A stretch of DNA of 64,000 nucleotides, taken from positions 1 through 64,000 of the forward strand of contig NZ_JANDBD010000019.1 in the NCBI RefSeq assembly GCF_024320865.1. Reading direction: 5' to 3'. The stretch is from Mycolicibacterium arenosum (GTDB lineage Bacteria; Actinomycetota; Actinomycetes; Mycobacteriales; Mycobacteriaceae). The notes under the pieces are model-generated. The model saw only the letters and a program-made list of their open reading frames with translations, was not told the DNA's origin and ran no database searches. Shown piece by piece: positions 19,574 to 27,768 of this stretch; positions within the stretch are counted from its first letter, which is position 1, and every line of letters starts with the position of its first letter. Both the position numbers and the translations under genes were made by a program.

Positions 19574-20554
19574 CTATCCCGTCGCTTCCCGAATCGTGTT
19601 GGTACGCAGTGCGTCCGAAATGAAGTTCGCGACGCCGTACATCGCGGGTCTGGCCTCCGGGCTCAGCCGGGGGAGTGCCTGGAAGACGTGCACCTGGTCG
19701 GGCCAGATCTGCAGGTCGCAGGTGCCGCCCGCCGCTCGGATGTCGGCGGCCAGCTTCCGCGCGTCGGAGACGAGCATCTCGCCACCTCCCGCCTGGACCA
19801 GCGTCGGCGGAAGGACCCGGCCGCCCGCCACGTCGAGCGTGAGCCGGGGATGATCCAGTGGCGTTCCGGCGCAGTACAACTCGAGCAGCCGAGTGGCGTC
19901 GGCGGCGCGGATGGCGGGATCGCGGCGCAGTTCCTCCCTGGCTCGCGCCAGGCCGAACGTCAAGTCCATCAGCGGGGAGAACAGCACCAGCCCCGCGGGA
20001 TGCGCGGTGTCGGGCTGCAGCGCGAGGTCGACGCTGAGATGCCCGCCCGCGGAGTCGCCGGCGACGACGATGCGGTGCGGCTCGTGTCCGTGGTGAAGTA
20101 GCCAGTCCCAGCCCGATCGGACATCCGTTGCGGCCGCAGGGAATCGGTGCCGCGGGGCCAGCCGGTAGTCGACGCTGAACACGGGCAGGCCGGTCAGCCG
20201 CGACAGCCACCCGGTGAGCCTGCGGTGCGTGCGGGGTGAGCAGAGCGCGTAGCCGCTGCCGTGCACGTAGTAGATCGCGGCGCCGTCGGCCGTCGCGCCC
20301 GCGGCCCGCACCCACTCGCCGACCAGGCGGCGGCCGTCGGGCAGTCGAGCGTCGACGGGTTCGACGTCGACACCCCGCAGTGACGGCCCGAAGGTGTCCA
20401 TGACGCGGGCGACGATCTGACGCGAGGTCCACAGGCCCCACGCCTGGTCCGGCGGTAGGACGGCGCTGAGTTGACGCAACGTCAGGCTGCTGACGGTGGC
20501 TGCACCCCGCGATCGCAGCGACCCGCGCGTTCTGACCTCCATTGGTCGAGACAT
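19574..20554 (-). CDS. Alpha/beta hydrolase, hormone-sensitive-lipase family esterase
   Basis: 326 aa. The oxyanion motif HGSG (98-101) replaces the usual HGGG. The nucleophile is Ser168 in GDSAGG. The remaining triad residues are probably the Asp and His in WPDQVHVF. It is similar in kind to mycobacterial LipH/LipR esterases. First gene of the operon, so it may open the pathway by ester or lactone hydrolysis. Start ATG 20554; the DNA just upstream carries a perfect palindrome. There is no signal peptide. Confidence 0.82.
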   Translation of the reverse strand: MSRPMEVRTRGSLRSRGAATVSSLTLRQLSAVLPPDQAWGLWTSRQIVARVMDTFGPSLRGVDVEPVDARLPDGRRLVGEWVRAAGATADGAAIYYVHGSGYALCSPRTHRRLTGWLSRLTGLPVFSVDYRLAPRHRFPAAATDVRSGWDWLLHHGHEPHRIVVAGDSAGGHLSVDLALQPDTAHPAGLVLFSPLMDLTFGLARAREELRRDPAIRAADATRLLELYCAGTPLDHPRLTLDVAGGRVLPPTLVQAGGGEMLVSDARKLAADIRAAGGTCDLQIWPDQVHVFQALPRLSPEARPAMYGVANFISDALRTNTIREATG

Positions 20555-20576
20555 GCGATGAGTACAGCACCAATGG

Positions 20577-20594
20577 TGACATTCGTCAATGTCA
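20577..20594. promoter_or_regulatory. Perfect palindrome, putative operator of the esterase-BVMO operon
   Basis: TGACATT-cgtc-AATGTCA: perfect 7-bp arms with a 4-nt spacer, centred about 31 bp upstream of the first gene's ATG. Just beyond is an AT-rich stretch (ACATTTATCAG) suited to a promoter. The size fits a dimeric repressor or activator site. The operon's own MerR protein is one candidate to bind it. Confidence 0.55.
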
Positions 20595-20648
20595 ACATTT
20601 ATCAGTGTGAGGCCCTGATCACGCCGGTTTCGTTTGCTTCAACCCCGC

Positions 20649-20706
20649 CGAACGTTGGTTACCGCCACGCGAAACCGCGCGGACGCGTGTCGGTAACCAA
20701 CGTTCG
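20649..20706. repeat. Palindromic element, copy 1 (shared with 58172-58228)
   Basis: 16-bp perfect arms CGAACGTTGGTTACCG (20649-20664) and CGGTAACCAACGTTCG (20691-20706) around a 26-nt GC-rich centre. The element ends 20 nt after the stop of the minus-strand gene at 20727, so it probably works as that gene's terminator. The arms and some flanking bases are identical to the second copy. Confidence 0.7.
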
Positions 20707-20726
20707 CGCGAGGGGGAGGGGTGGGA

Positions 20727-21455
20727 TCAGCGGGCGGGGTCGCCGCGCCAGGCGAAGCTGTTGACGTACTTGCCCATGTCGAGGGCGAGTTGCAGGTTGG
20801 CGCCCGACGGCTTGCCGGATCCGAACTCCGGACTGAAGGCGTGATACGGCCCGACCGCGCCCGCGATCAGCGCGAAGTCGTTCTTGACCGCGACCATGAC
20901 CATCACCCGCATGCGGGAGTAGCTCGCCGTCGCGCCCTGCGGCCAGCAGTCGGCGACGAGGCCGTAGCCGGTGTGATAGCCGACCATCGTGTTGGGGATC
21001 TCGTAGGCCGTCTTCGTGTCGGGGAACGTGCTGTTGACGAGTTCGGTGGCGATCTGCTGCGGCGTCCGGCCGCGGGCCGGTTGCCCGAACAACCGCATGG
21101 TGCCGCCGTCTCCTGCCTGCAGATCGGCGGTGACGCTGTCCGGCGCGGTGGTGATGGCGTACGCCGCGCCCTCGGCGGGGTACGAGACCGAGAAGGCGCC
21201 GTCGGCGGACGTGAAACGCGGGTTGGCCGTGACGGGTTCGCCCATCGGAGGAGCCCCGCAGTCCGGCGGGCACATGTATCGGGCCGACGGCTTCTGCAGT
21301 GCGCCCGACAGCGAAACCAACCCCGCCGCAACGAGGCCGATCGCGAGCACCCACACGACGATCAGGTGGCGCTGCGACGTCTTCTTCAGTTCGGGCGCCT
21401 CGTACGTGCCCGAGAAGTAGGTGTGGCCGGGAACCTCGATCGTCGGCGCGCTCAC
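20727..21455 (-). CDS. Single-pass membrane-anchored protein, extracytoplasmic domain unknown
   Basis: 242 aa. A cytosolic N-terminus of about 28 residues precedes one membrane helix (about 30-50, LIVVWVLAIGLVAAGLVSL). The outside part begins with a short MCPPDCG Cys pair. Beta-rich sequence follows (FTSADGAFSVSYPAEGAAYA, GGTMRLFGQPARGRTPQQIA). No family was recognised. The GTG start at 21455 overlaps the previous stop by 4 nt (GTGA), and the gene ends the S53 peptidase operon. A role as partner or substrate of that peptidase is inference. Confidence 0.7.
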   Translation of the reverse strand: MSAPTIEVPGHTYFSGTYEAPELKKTSQRHLIVVWVLAIGLVAAGLVSLSGALQKPSARYMCPPDCGAPPMGEPVTANPRFTSADGAFSVSYPAEGAAYAITTAPDSVTADLQAGDGGTMRLFGQPARGRTPQQIATELVNSTFPDTKTAYEIPNTMVGYHTGYGLVADCWPQGATASYSRMRVMVMVAVKNDFALIAGAVGPYHAFSPEFGSGKPSGANLQLALDMGKYVNSFAWRGDPAR

Positions 21456-22663
21456 GGCTCACCGGTTTCGATGCGCACCGGTCGGATGTCGCGACGGAGT
21501 TGTCGCGACGACCGTGACGCAGCGTGAATGGACGCGCCGCAGGCGACGCAGAACGCCAGGTCCGGTACGACGTGACCGCAGTGTGGGCACAGGATCGGGT
21601 CGTGCTCGTGCATTTCGCCGTGATCCTCGTGCAGCAGCGCCAGGTGCACGCCGACGCGCAGCGCCAGCAGAGCGATCGCCGTCATCGTGAGGTGCACGCT
21701 CAGCTGCAGGAACTGCGGCACCCGCGCGACGTCGACGAGGCCGAGCAGCGCGTACATCGCGATGACGATGAACGCCATCGCCGCCAGTACGAGGCGGATG
21801 TAGTTGCGGCCGTGCTGTTTACGGTCGGCAGGTCGGGTGAACCACAGTGCGGTGCCGACGAGACCTCCGACGCACGCCGCGGTGAGCGGCACGGCGACCC
21901 CCCGAATGCCCGCCTCGACGATCAAGCCCTCCATCGGCCGCGCCCGAGCGATCATGCCCACGGAGAACTGCGGCGCCAACCGGGTGAGCGTCGCCGCGCC
22001 GGTGAACATCAACGCGCCGAGCGCGCCGAGCGCGAAACCGTCGAGCGCCTCCCTGGGGCCGGGCCGGATCAGCCGCACCAGCGTCGCGGGGACGAGCATC
22101 AGCACCATCCCGCCGACCGGTACCCCCAACCCGTCGCGGAGCAGTCGTCCGCCGGTGATGCCCGCTCCGAGGGGAACGCCGTAGGACCTGGCCACCGCTG
22201 CGCCGGTCAGCAGCACCCAGCCGACTCCGAGTCCGATGCCGATGGCCGCCGTCAAGATCAGTGTGCTGGAGGGGATGTCGCGGTGGACGTCGGCTTCCTG
22301 CAGGTAGATGAGGAACAGCAGCGGCAGGCCGAGTGCGGCGACCGTGATCAGTGCGGCTGGCAGGCGGAACAGCGCGGCACCGACGAGCGCGGCCAGCAGG
22401 AGGCCGAGTCCGATCAGGAACACGATGCGCGACGCGGGCGGCAGATGTGGGAACAGTGAACTGCCGATGTTCGGCCTCAGCAGGTGCTCGCCGGGCGAGG
22501 CGCTGAAGGCCTTGGCTCGCAACCACTTCGGCCCCTTGTTCTTGGTGTCGTCCAGGTAGTCGCCGCACCACCCGCAGAATTCGCCTGCGGGGACGGCCAT
22601 TTCGCACCGCGCGCACTCCATGGTCGGGAACTCGTCGTCGGTTGCTCCGGAGTCGGTGGTCAT
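21452..22663 (-). CDS. Polytopic membrane protein flanked by zinc ribbons
   Basis: 403 aa. An N-terminal zinc ribbon has CARC and CGWC pairs (about residues 17-32). About nine or ten membrane segments lie between roughly 75 and 350. A C-terminal zinc ribbon follows, with CPHC and CVAC pairs. A His/Glu-rich loop (HEDHGEMHEHD) precedes the second ribbon. The arrangement of two terminal zinc ribbons around a membrane core resembles PrsW-like or other actinobacterial membrane scaffolds, but I found no protease signature. Start ATG 22663, overlapping the peptidase stop (ATGA). Confidence 0.72.
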   Translation of the reverse strand: MTTDSGATDDEFPTMECARCEMAVPAGEFCGWCGDYLDDTKNKGPKWLRAKAFSASPGEHLLRPNIGSSLFPHLPPASRIVFLIGLGLLLAALVGAALFRLPAALITVAALGLPLLFLIYLQEADVHRDIPSSTLILTAAIGIGLGVGWVLLTGAAVARSYGVPLGAGITGGRLLRDGLGVPVGGMVLMLVPATLVRLIRPGPREALDGFALGALGALMFTGAATLTRLAPQFSVGMIARARPMEGLIVEAGIRGVAVPLTAACVGGLVGTALWFTRPADRKQHGRNYIRLVLAAMAFIVIAMYALLGLVDVARVPQFLQLSVHLTMTAIALLALRVGVHLALLHEDHGEMHEHDPILCPHCGHVVPDLAFCVACGASIHAASRSSRQLRRDIRPVRIETGEP

Positions 22664-24297
22664 CGGGTTGCTCTCTGGATGAGAAGGATGTTGCGGACCA
22701 GGTTGTCGACGTCGGGGGTGCCCAGGCCGGTCACCAGGTCGTAACCGGGACCCGCGTCGTCGACGGCGTTGCCGCCCAGCGTGACGTCGCGGAACGCGGG
22801 AAGCGGCGCGCCCTGGGCGATGCCGTACAGCATCGGATTCAGATCGCCGATCAACCGTCCGCCGTTGGCGAGCAGGTACTGGTTCATCATCGCGGCGAAT
22901 CCCGCCCAGATCGGCGCGGACATGGACGTACCGCCGCCGACGCCCTCCTGGCCGTCGTGGATGATCCGGATACCGGTGAAGGGGTCGGCCACCGCTGCGA
23001 TGTCGGGGGTCAAGCGGTTGCCGTTGTGCCGGTCCGCGGCGATGCTGTCGGATGCTTCGTCCTGCCAGGGCGGGCGGTCGAACAGCGCCGAGACTCCACC
23101 GCCGGTGCCCTGGGTGAGGGGGATGTCGAACCACGACTGTTCGGAGAGCCATCGGCCGTTGGCGTCGGTGGACAACGTCGTGCCGCCGACGTTGGTCATC
23201 TCGGGAAGCGAGGCCACCGAGTCCAGGCCGATGTCGTTCGCGCTCGGTGGGGAGTCCCAGTTGTCGCCGCCCTTGCATTCGAAACCCGCGAGATCGCCGC
23301 TCGCATCGAAAGCCGTTGTGCCGCTTCGGTGGGCGTCGCGCAGGGCGGACCGCACGGGCGCGAGATCGGCGGCCGTGATCAGCTTGTCGCAGCCCCAGCC
23401 GATCGAGAAGCTCCACACCGCACCGGGGAACTGCTGCTCGGTATCCTCGAGCAGTTTTCCGATCTTGACGTATGCGCCCCCGCCCTCGACGGTGGGACGG
23501 GCGTTGACGACGATCTTGCGCGCATCGGGCGCGATGGCGTGGGCGACTTGAAGATCCATGGTCGTCTCGCCGTACGGCCTGGGTAACTCGTCGCCGACGA
23601 CGGTCGGGGTGAACGTGGGGAGCCCGGATGTGGTGGCGTACGTGTCGAGATCGGCCTGATCGAAGCCGTTGAACGCGAAGATCACGATCGTCTGGCCCTT
23701 ACCGGTGTAGCCGTCCTTCGCGAGGTTCGTGGCGTTGTAGGCGTTGATCAGCGCGGTGGGGCTCAGCCCGCCGTTCGGCACCTCCGTCGGAATATCGGCG
23801 GGGCGTGACTCGTGATGCGGTGTGTAACTGAGGATTCGACCGAGCTCGCGCACCTCCGCGTGCAGTTCGTCCGGCACTTCGGGTTGTTGCGGAGACGCGT
23901 AGAACTCCTGGCCGAGCTTGCCGCGGTAGTCGTGGATCTCGACGCCGAGGGCCTTCGCGACGGCGTCGGGATTCCCCTCGATGACGGCCCAGTCGTCGCC
24001 CGCCCGCCACTGCACGGTCAATCCCACGGCGCCCGCCCAGGACTGCAGGCCCGACGGTCGGTCGGTGCGCGCCAGGGTGGCGGTCAGTTGGACCTGTTCG
24101 CCCTGTGCGGGACCGAGATCCGTGGAAGCGGCCAGCAGCGACGCGAAGGGCCCGGTGATCCGATCGGGTTGCTCCGGCGTGAGTCGGAGATCGGCGGCCA
24201 GAACCAGGACCGCGGCCATTACGAGTGCCAGCAGCCAGTGCACGGAGAAGGTGCGTTCACCGTGTGTGGTCACGGTTGACGTGTAACGCCGAACCAT
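22660..24297 (-). CDS. S53 (sedolisin) family serine-carboxyl peptidase, exported
   Basis: 545 aa. The N-terminus has a signal or anchor helix (about 18-36). A pro-domain follows (about 60-160, with VQLTATLARTDR and WAVIEGNPDAVAKALG). The catalytic domain has Glu and Asp in GETTMDLQVAHAIAPDA and the nucleophile Ser in GGGTSMSAPIWAG. A calcium-site-like segment near the end (DVTLGGNAVDDAGPGYD) is typical of the family. S53 enzymes usually act at acid pH outside the cell. The start is ATG 24297; a later GTG is possible. First of three overlapping genes. Confidence 0.88.
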   Translation of the reverse strand: MVRRYTSTVTTHGERTFSVHWLLALVMAAVLVLAADLRLTPEQPDRITGPFASLLAASTDLGPAQGEQVQLTATLARTDRPSGLQSWAGAVGLTVQWRAGDDWAVIEGNPDAVAKALGVEIHDYRGKLGQEFYASPQQPEVPDELHAEVRELGRILSYTPHHESRPADIPTEVPNGGLSPTALINAYNATNLAKDGYTGKGQTIVIFAFNGFDQADLDTYATTSGLPTFTPTVVGDELPRPYGETTMDLQVAHAIAPDARKIVVNARPTVEGGGAYVKIGKLLEDTEQQFPGAVWSFSIGWGCDKLITAADLAPVRSALRDAHRSGTTAFDASGDLAGFECKGGDNWDSPPSANDIGLDSVASLPEMTNVGGTTLSTDANGRWLSEQSWFDIPLTQGTGGGVSALFDRPPWQDEASDSIAADRHNGNRLTPDIAAVADPFTGIRIIHDGQEGVGGGTSMSAPIWAGFAAMMNQYLLANGGRLIGDLNPMLYGIAQGAPLPAFRDVTLGGNAVDDAGPGYDLVTGLGTPDVDNLVRNILLIQRATR

Positions 24298-24313
24298 GTC
24301 AGTGGAACGCGCT

Positions 24314-24358
24314 GTCCGGGGAGTCCGAGCACCTGGTCAGGTGGCGTACTCCCCGGAC
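24314..24358 (-). terminator. Two-part hairpin terminator after the small lipoprotein gene
   Basis: Outer arms GTCCGGGGAGT (24314-24324) and ACTCCCCGGAC (24348-24358) are perfect. An inner stem CACCT/AGGTG (24330-24334 with 24339-24343) continues the hairpin. It begins 10 nt after the lipoprotein stop and lies just before the peptidase start, separating the two units. No T tract is present, which is common in mycobacteria. Confidence 0.65.
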
Positions 24359-24367
24359 GGCTCGACG

Positions 24368-24613
24368 TCAGTTGTCGCCGGGAATGGCGGTCGGCGCCGG
24401 CGGTGCCTTGACCGTGGGGGTGAACAGGTTTCCACCCGTGGGGTTGATCGACTTCTCGGTCGGCGTGACCTCGGACGTCGACGACGGCGTGGTCGAGGTT
24501 TCCGGAGCCTTCTCTTCCTCCGTGCCGCACGCCGCGGTCAGTCCGACCATGGCGATGATTGCGCCACCACCGACGACAGCTGCGATGCGACGGCCCAGAC
24601 GATTCGACTTCAT
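24368..24613 (-). CDS. Small Thr/Pro-rich lipoprotein (81 aa)
   Basis: Basic start (MKSNRLGRR), a hydrophobic core and a lipobox-like TAAC giving a lipidated Cys near residue 29. The remaining 50 residues are Thr, Ser, Pro and Glu rich (EETSTT-like stretches and TEKSINPTGG) with no fold evident. It is expected on the outer face of the membrane. Upstream of the S53 peptidase gene on the same strand but separated by a strong hairpin. Function unknown. Confidence 0.72.
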   Translation of the reverse strand: MKSNRLGRRIAAVVGGGAIIAMVGLTAACGTEEEKAPETSTTPSSTSEVTPTEKSINPTGGNLFTPTVKAPPAPTAIPGDN

Positions 24614-24935
24614 GATTCAGTCCTTTAACTATCCCCGAGTAGCGAACGGTTCTTCGGTGAATCGCAAGCGATTCCGCACGCCCAGGGACGTACATCAGCC
24701 CCATTCCGAAGCGGGTTCTGGTGATCAGCACCTTATCCCACCGGTTAAGGCGGTGCACAGCATTAGCCAGTCGGTTCGCCGCAGGCAGAAGCGTCGTGGA
24801 CCGCGCCGATTCCCCGGCTCGCGCGCTTCTGCCCGCCGGTTCCGCTTGACGGTTGTCGGAGGCCGAGTGTTTACTCGTCTTATCGAACAGATGTTCGAAT
24901 GTGGCGGTGTTTCGAATGATGCGGGAGGTGCTGCT
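24614..24935. other. Divergent intergenic region, lipoprotein / imuA' (322 bp)
   Basis: Carries promoters in both directions. On the plus strand TTGACG (24846-24851) and TTTACT (24870-24875) make a plausible -35/-10 pair with an 18-nt spacer. The SOS box at 24883-24898 follows immediately, where a bound repressor would block the polymerase. A purine-rich GGGAGG at 24923-24928 is the imuA' ribosome site. I see no other gene here. Confidence 0.55.
24883..24898. promoter_or_regulatory. SOS box (LexA operator) of imuA'-imuB
   Basis: TCGAACAGATGTTCGA: both half-sites TCGAAC and GTTCGA are perfect matches to the mycobacterial LexA consensus TCGAAC-N4-GTTCGA. It lies 38 bp before the imuA' start and just downstream of a candidate promoter. 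Confidence 0.93.
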
Positions 24936-25676
24936 GTGACAGCGGCGATGAACCTGGAACAGGCCCGGTCGCACCGCGCTGAACAGGTGGAACACCTGCG
25001 TCGCAGGATAGCCGGAATGTCCGGCAAGGGGTCCGGATCGGTGGGCGCATCGTTCCGGGGGAGCGCCACCGCAACCCCTTCGAACGCCGCGCTTCCCGAC
25101 TCGGAGACTTTGCTGCCGCTGCCGGATTCTCTGGCGCAGACCCTATCCGGCGCGTTGCCGCGCGGCTCGGTCGCGGTGGTGTCGGGTGCGCGTTCGTTGC
25201 TGCTGCAGTTGGTGGCCGCGGTGACGTCGGCAGGCGGTCACGCGGCCATCGTCGGGCAGCCCGACGTGGGTCTGCTGGCGGCCGTCGAAATGGGTGCGGA
25301 TCTGAGTCGGGTTGCGGTCGTGCCGGATCCGGGTGCCGACCCGGTCGAAGTGGCCGCCGTTCTGATGGACGGAATGGACCTCGTGGTGCTCGGCCTGAGC
25401 GCGCGCTCGGTTGCGCCCACCCGCGCCAGGGCGGTGACGGCACGCGCCAGGCAGAAGGGGTGCACTCTTCTGGTCGCCGGTGGCGACTGGCCTGGCGCGG
25501 CCATCCGGCTGGATGCGCGGGTCAGCGGCTACGACGTCGTCGGGGCCGGCTCCGGAGCGCCGACACCGGGGTGCGGACGTATCGGCCGGGTGCGGTTGGA
25601 CACCAGGGCGAGGGGCAGGCTCGCCGACAGGGCCGACGGCCGGCTCGCCGGCGGCGTTCGCGCAGTGGGCGAATGA
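24936..25676 (+). CDS. imuA': ImuA' mutasome accessory protein
   Basis: 246 aa, homologue of Rv3395c. In M. tuberculosis ImuA' is needed with ImuB and DnaE2 for damage-induced mutagenesis. It has a RecA-like core without a convincing Walker A motif: GALPRGSVAVVSGARSLLLQ at the P-loop place, then QPDVGLLAAVEMGADLSRVA. An N-terminal helix contains NLEQARSHRAEQVEHLRRRI. The start is GTG 24936 with GGGAGG spaced 7 nt before it; ATG 24948 is the alternative. The stop is 1 nt before the imuB start. Confidence 0.88.
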   Translation: MTAAMNLEQARSHRAEQVEHLRRRIAGMSGKGSGSVGASFRGSATATPSNAALPDSETLLPLPDSLAQTLSGALPRGSVAVVSGARSLLLQLVAAVTSAGGHAAIVGQPDVGLLAAVEMGADLSRVAVVPDPGADPVEVAAVLMDGMDLVVLGLSARSVAPTRARAVTARARQKGCTLLVAGGDWPGAAIRLDARVSGYDVVGAGSGAPTPGCGRIGRVRLDTRARGRLADRADGRLAGGVRAVGE

Positions 25677-25677
25677 G

Positions 25678-27267
25678 GTGTCCGCTCGGTCGAACGGCGC
25701 GGGTGTGTTGGCCGTGTGGTGCATGGACTGGCCGGCCGTCGCGGCGGCCACCGCCGCGGGGTTGCCCGCCACCGCGCCGGTAGCGGTCACGCTGGCCAAC
25801 CGCGTCGTCGCGTGCTCGGCCGCCGCGCGCTCGGTCGGGGTGCGGCGCGGGCTGCGGCGTCGGGAGGCGCAAGCCCGATGCCCCCGGTTGCACGTCGTCA
25901 CAGCCGATCCCGCACGCGACGCCCGGCACTTCGAGGGCGTGACGGTCGCGGTGGACGACGTCGTGCCACGGGCCGAGGTGCTGCGACCCGGTCTCCTGGT
26001 GGTGTCCGTACGCGGTGCCGCCCGCTACTTCGGCTCGGAGCAGGCCGCTGCCGAACGGCTCGTCGACGCGGTGGCCGCAGCGGGTGCCGAATGCCAGGTC
26101 GGGATCGCCGATCAACTGTCCACCGCGGTGTTCGCCGCCCGCGCGGGGCGCATCGTGGAACCGGGAGCGGATGCGGCGTTCCTGTCGGGGCTGTCCATCA
26201 GGCAGCTCGCCACCGAGCCCAGCCTGGCCGCTCCGGGGCGCGGGGAGCTAGCGGACCTGTTGTGGCGCATGGGTATTCGTACCATCGGACAGTTCGCCGA
26301 ACTGCTCCGGTCGGACGTGGCGTCGCGATTCGGCGCCGATGCCGTCGTCGCGCACCGGTTCGCCAGGGGTGAGCCCGCGCGTGGGCCGTCGGGCCGGGAG
26401 CCGCCCGCCGAACTCGACGCCGTGATGAACTGCGACCCTCCGGTGGACCGGGTCGACGCCGCGGCGTTCGCGGGCCGTTCGCTGGCGGGGGAGCTGCATC
26501 GCAGCCTGGAGTCGGCGGGCGTCGGCTGCACCCGGTTGGCCATCCGCGCCGTCACCGCCAACGGTGAGGAGCTGCAACGGGTTTGGCGCTGTGCCGAACC
26601 GCTGACCGAGGACGCCACCGCGGACCGGGTGCGATGGCAGCTGGACGGATGGCTCAACCGGCGCCGCAGCGACGACCGGCCGAGCGCGCCCATCACGATG
26701 CTGAGCCTGCACCCGGTCGAAGTGGTGTCGGCCGCGGCGCTGCAGCTGCCGCTGTGGGGTTCGTCCGGTGACGAGGATCGGCTGCGCGCACGCCGTGCCC
26801 TGGTGCGGGTGCAGGGTCTGTTGGGGCCGGAGGCGGTTCAGGTGCCGGTGCTCAGCGGTGGTCGTGGACCTGCCGAGCGCATCACCCTGACGCCGCTCGG
26901 CGACGAGCCGGTGCCGCGTGCCGATCCCGGCCAACCCTGGCCGGGGCAGCTGCCCGAACCGTCCCCCAGCGTGCTGCTCGACGATCCCGTCGACCTGCTC
27001 GACGTCGACGGGAATCCGGTGCGGGTCACCGGCCGGGGACTGTTCACCGCCGAGCCCGCGCGGCTGAAGGGCGATCGGACGAGTGGCGGGCTGAGTTGGT
27101 GGGCCGGGCCGTGGCCGGTGGATGAGAGGTGGTGGGACGCGGGATCGGCGGGCGGCCGGACCGCGCGAGCGCAGGTGCTGCTGAGCGGTGACGAGCGAGC
27201 CGGCGGGCGCGCGCTGCTGCTCTGCTACCGGCAGCGCAGGTGGTACATCGAGGGGGCGTACGAATAG
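25678..27267 (+). CDS. imuB: ImuB, catalytically inactive Y-family polymerase homologue
   Basis: 529 aa, homologue of Rv3394c. It has a Y-family layout but lost active-site acids: the first motif is WCMDWPAVA, and the place of the catalytic S-x-D-E motif reads SVRGAARYFG. It retains a helix-hairpin-helix-like LWRMGIRTIGQFAELLRSDV and the beta-clamp-binding motif QLPLWG at 356-361. ImuB therefore acts as the adaptor joining DnaE2 and ImuA' to the sliding clamp. Start GTG 25678. The C-terminal 150 residues are the region used for partner binding in M. tuberculosis. Confidence 0.9.
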   Translation: MSARSNGAGVLAVWCMDWPAVAAATAAGLPATAPVAVTLANRVVACSAAARSVGVRRGLRRREAQARCPRLHVVTADPARDARHFEGVTVAVDDVVPRAEVLRPGLLVVSVRGAARYFGSEQAAAERLVDAVAAAGAECQVGIADQLSTAVFAARAGRIVEPGADAAFLSGLSIRQLATEPSLAAPGRGELADLLWRMGIRTIGQFAELLRSDVASRFGADAVVAHRFARGEPARGPSGREPPAELDAVMNCDPPVDRVDAAAFAGRSLAGELHRSLESAGVGCTRLAIRAVTANGEELQRVWRCAEPLTEDATADRVRWQLDGWLNRRRSDDRPSAPITMLSLHPVEVVSAAALQLPLWGSSGDEDRLRARRALVRVQGLLGPEAVQVPVLSGGRGPAERITLTPLGDEPVPRADPGQPWPGQLPEPSPSVLLDDPVDLLDVDGNPVRVTGRGLFTAEPARLKGDRTSGGLSWWAGPWPVDERWWDAGSAGGRTARAQVLLSGDERAGGRALLLCYRQRRWYIEGAYE

Positions 27268-27272
27268 AACGA

Positions 27273-27293
27273 GCACAACTCAGTTGTGCACAA
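27273..27293. promoter_or_regulatory. Overlapping palindromes, putative OhrR operator
   Basis: GCACAACT-c-AGTTGTGC (27273-27289) is a perfect 8-bp inverted repeat. TTGTGCACAA (27284-27293) is a second perfect palindrome overlapping it. Both lie 25-45 bp before the ohrR start and right after the imuB stop. OhrR repressors bind AT-rich TACAAT-like palindromes, so the sequence is related but not identical. A terminator for imuB is the alternative reading. Confidence 0.5.
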
Positions 27294-27318
27294 TCAAATA
27301 ATCGGTTACCGTCGACTC

Positions 27319-27768
27319 GTGGCAACAGTGGGCATCGACAGTCAGCTCTGCTTCGCCCTGTACTCGGCGTCGCGGGCGATGACGGCCGCCTACCGACCGA
27401 TCCTGGCCGAACTCGACCTGACCTATCCGCAGTACCTCGTCATGCTGGTGCTGTGGGAGGAGCGGGACGGTGTCACCGTCCGCCGGCTCGGCGAGCGGCT
27501 GCACCTCGACTCCGGCACGTTGTCGCCGCTGGTGAAGCGGCTCGAGGTCAACGGATTGGTGCGGCGTGTCCGCTCGCGTGACGACGAACGCGTCGTCGAG
27601 GTCACCCTCACCGCGGCCGGGCGCCGCCTCGAGGAGAAGGCTCAGTGCATTCCCGGACGGCTCGGCGCAGCCACCGGAATCACCGAGAAGCAAGCGGCGG
27701 ACCTGCGCGATGCGGTCCGCCAACTCACCGATGCGCTCGACGCATCCACTGAAAGGGAACTCACGTGA
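27319..27768 (+). CDS. ohrR: OhrR, MarR-family organic peroxide sensor
   Basis: 149 aa. The reactive Cys of OhrR proteins is present near the N-terminus (Cys11 in SQLCFALYSASRA). The winged helix includes LTYPQYLVMLVLWE, VRRLGERLHLDSGTLSPLVK and the wing VRSRDDERVVEV. Oxidation of the Cys by organic hydroperoxides should release DNA and induce ohr. The GTG start at 27319 puts the Cys at its usual depth; GTG 27328 is also possible. Its stop overlaps the ohr start (GTGA). Confidence 0.87.
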   Translation: MATVGIDSQLCFALYSASRAMTAAYRPILAELDLTYPQYLVMLVLWEERDGVTVRRLGERLHLDSGTLSPLVKRLEVNGLVRRVRSRDDERVVEVTLTAAGRRLEEKAQCIPGRLGAATGITEKQAADLRDAVRQLTDALDASTERELT

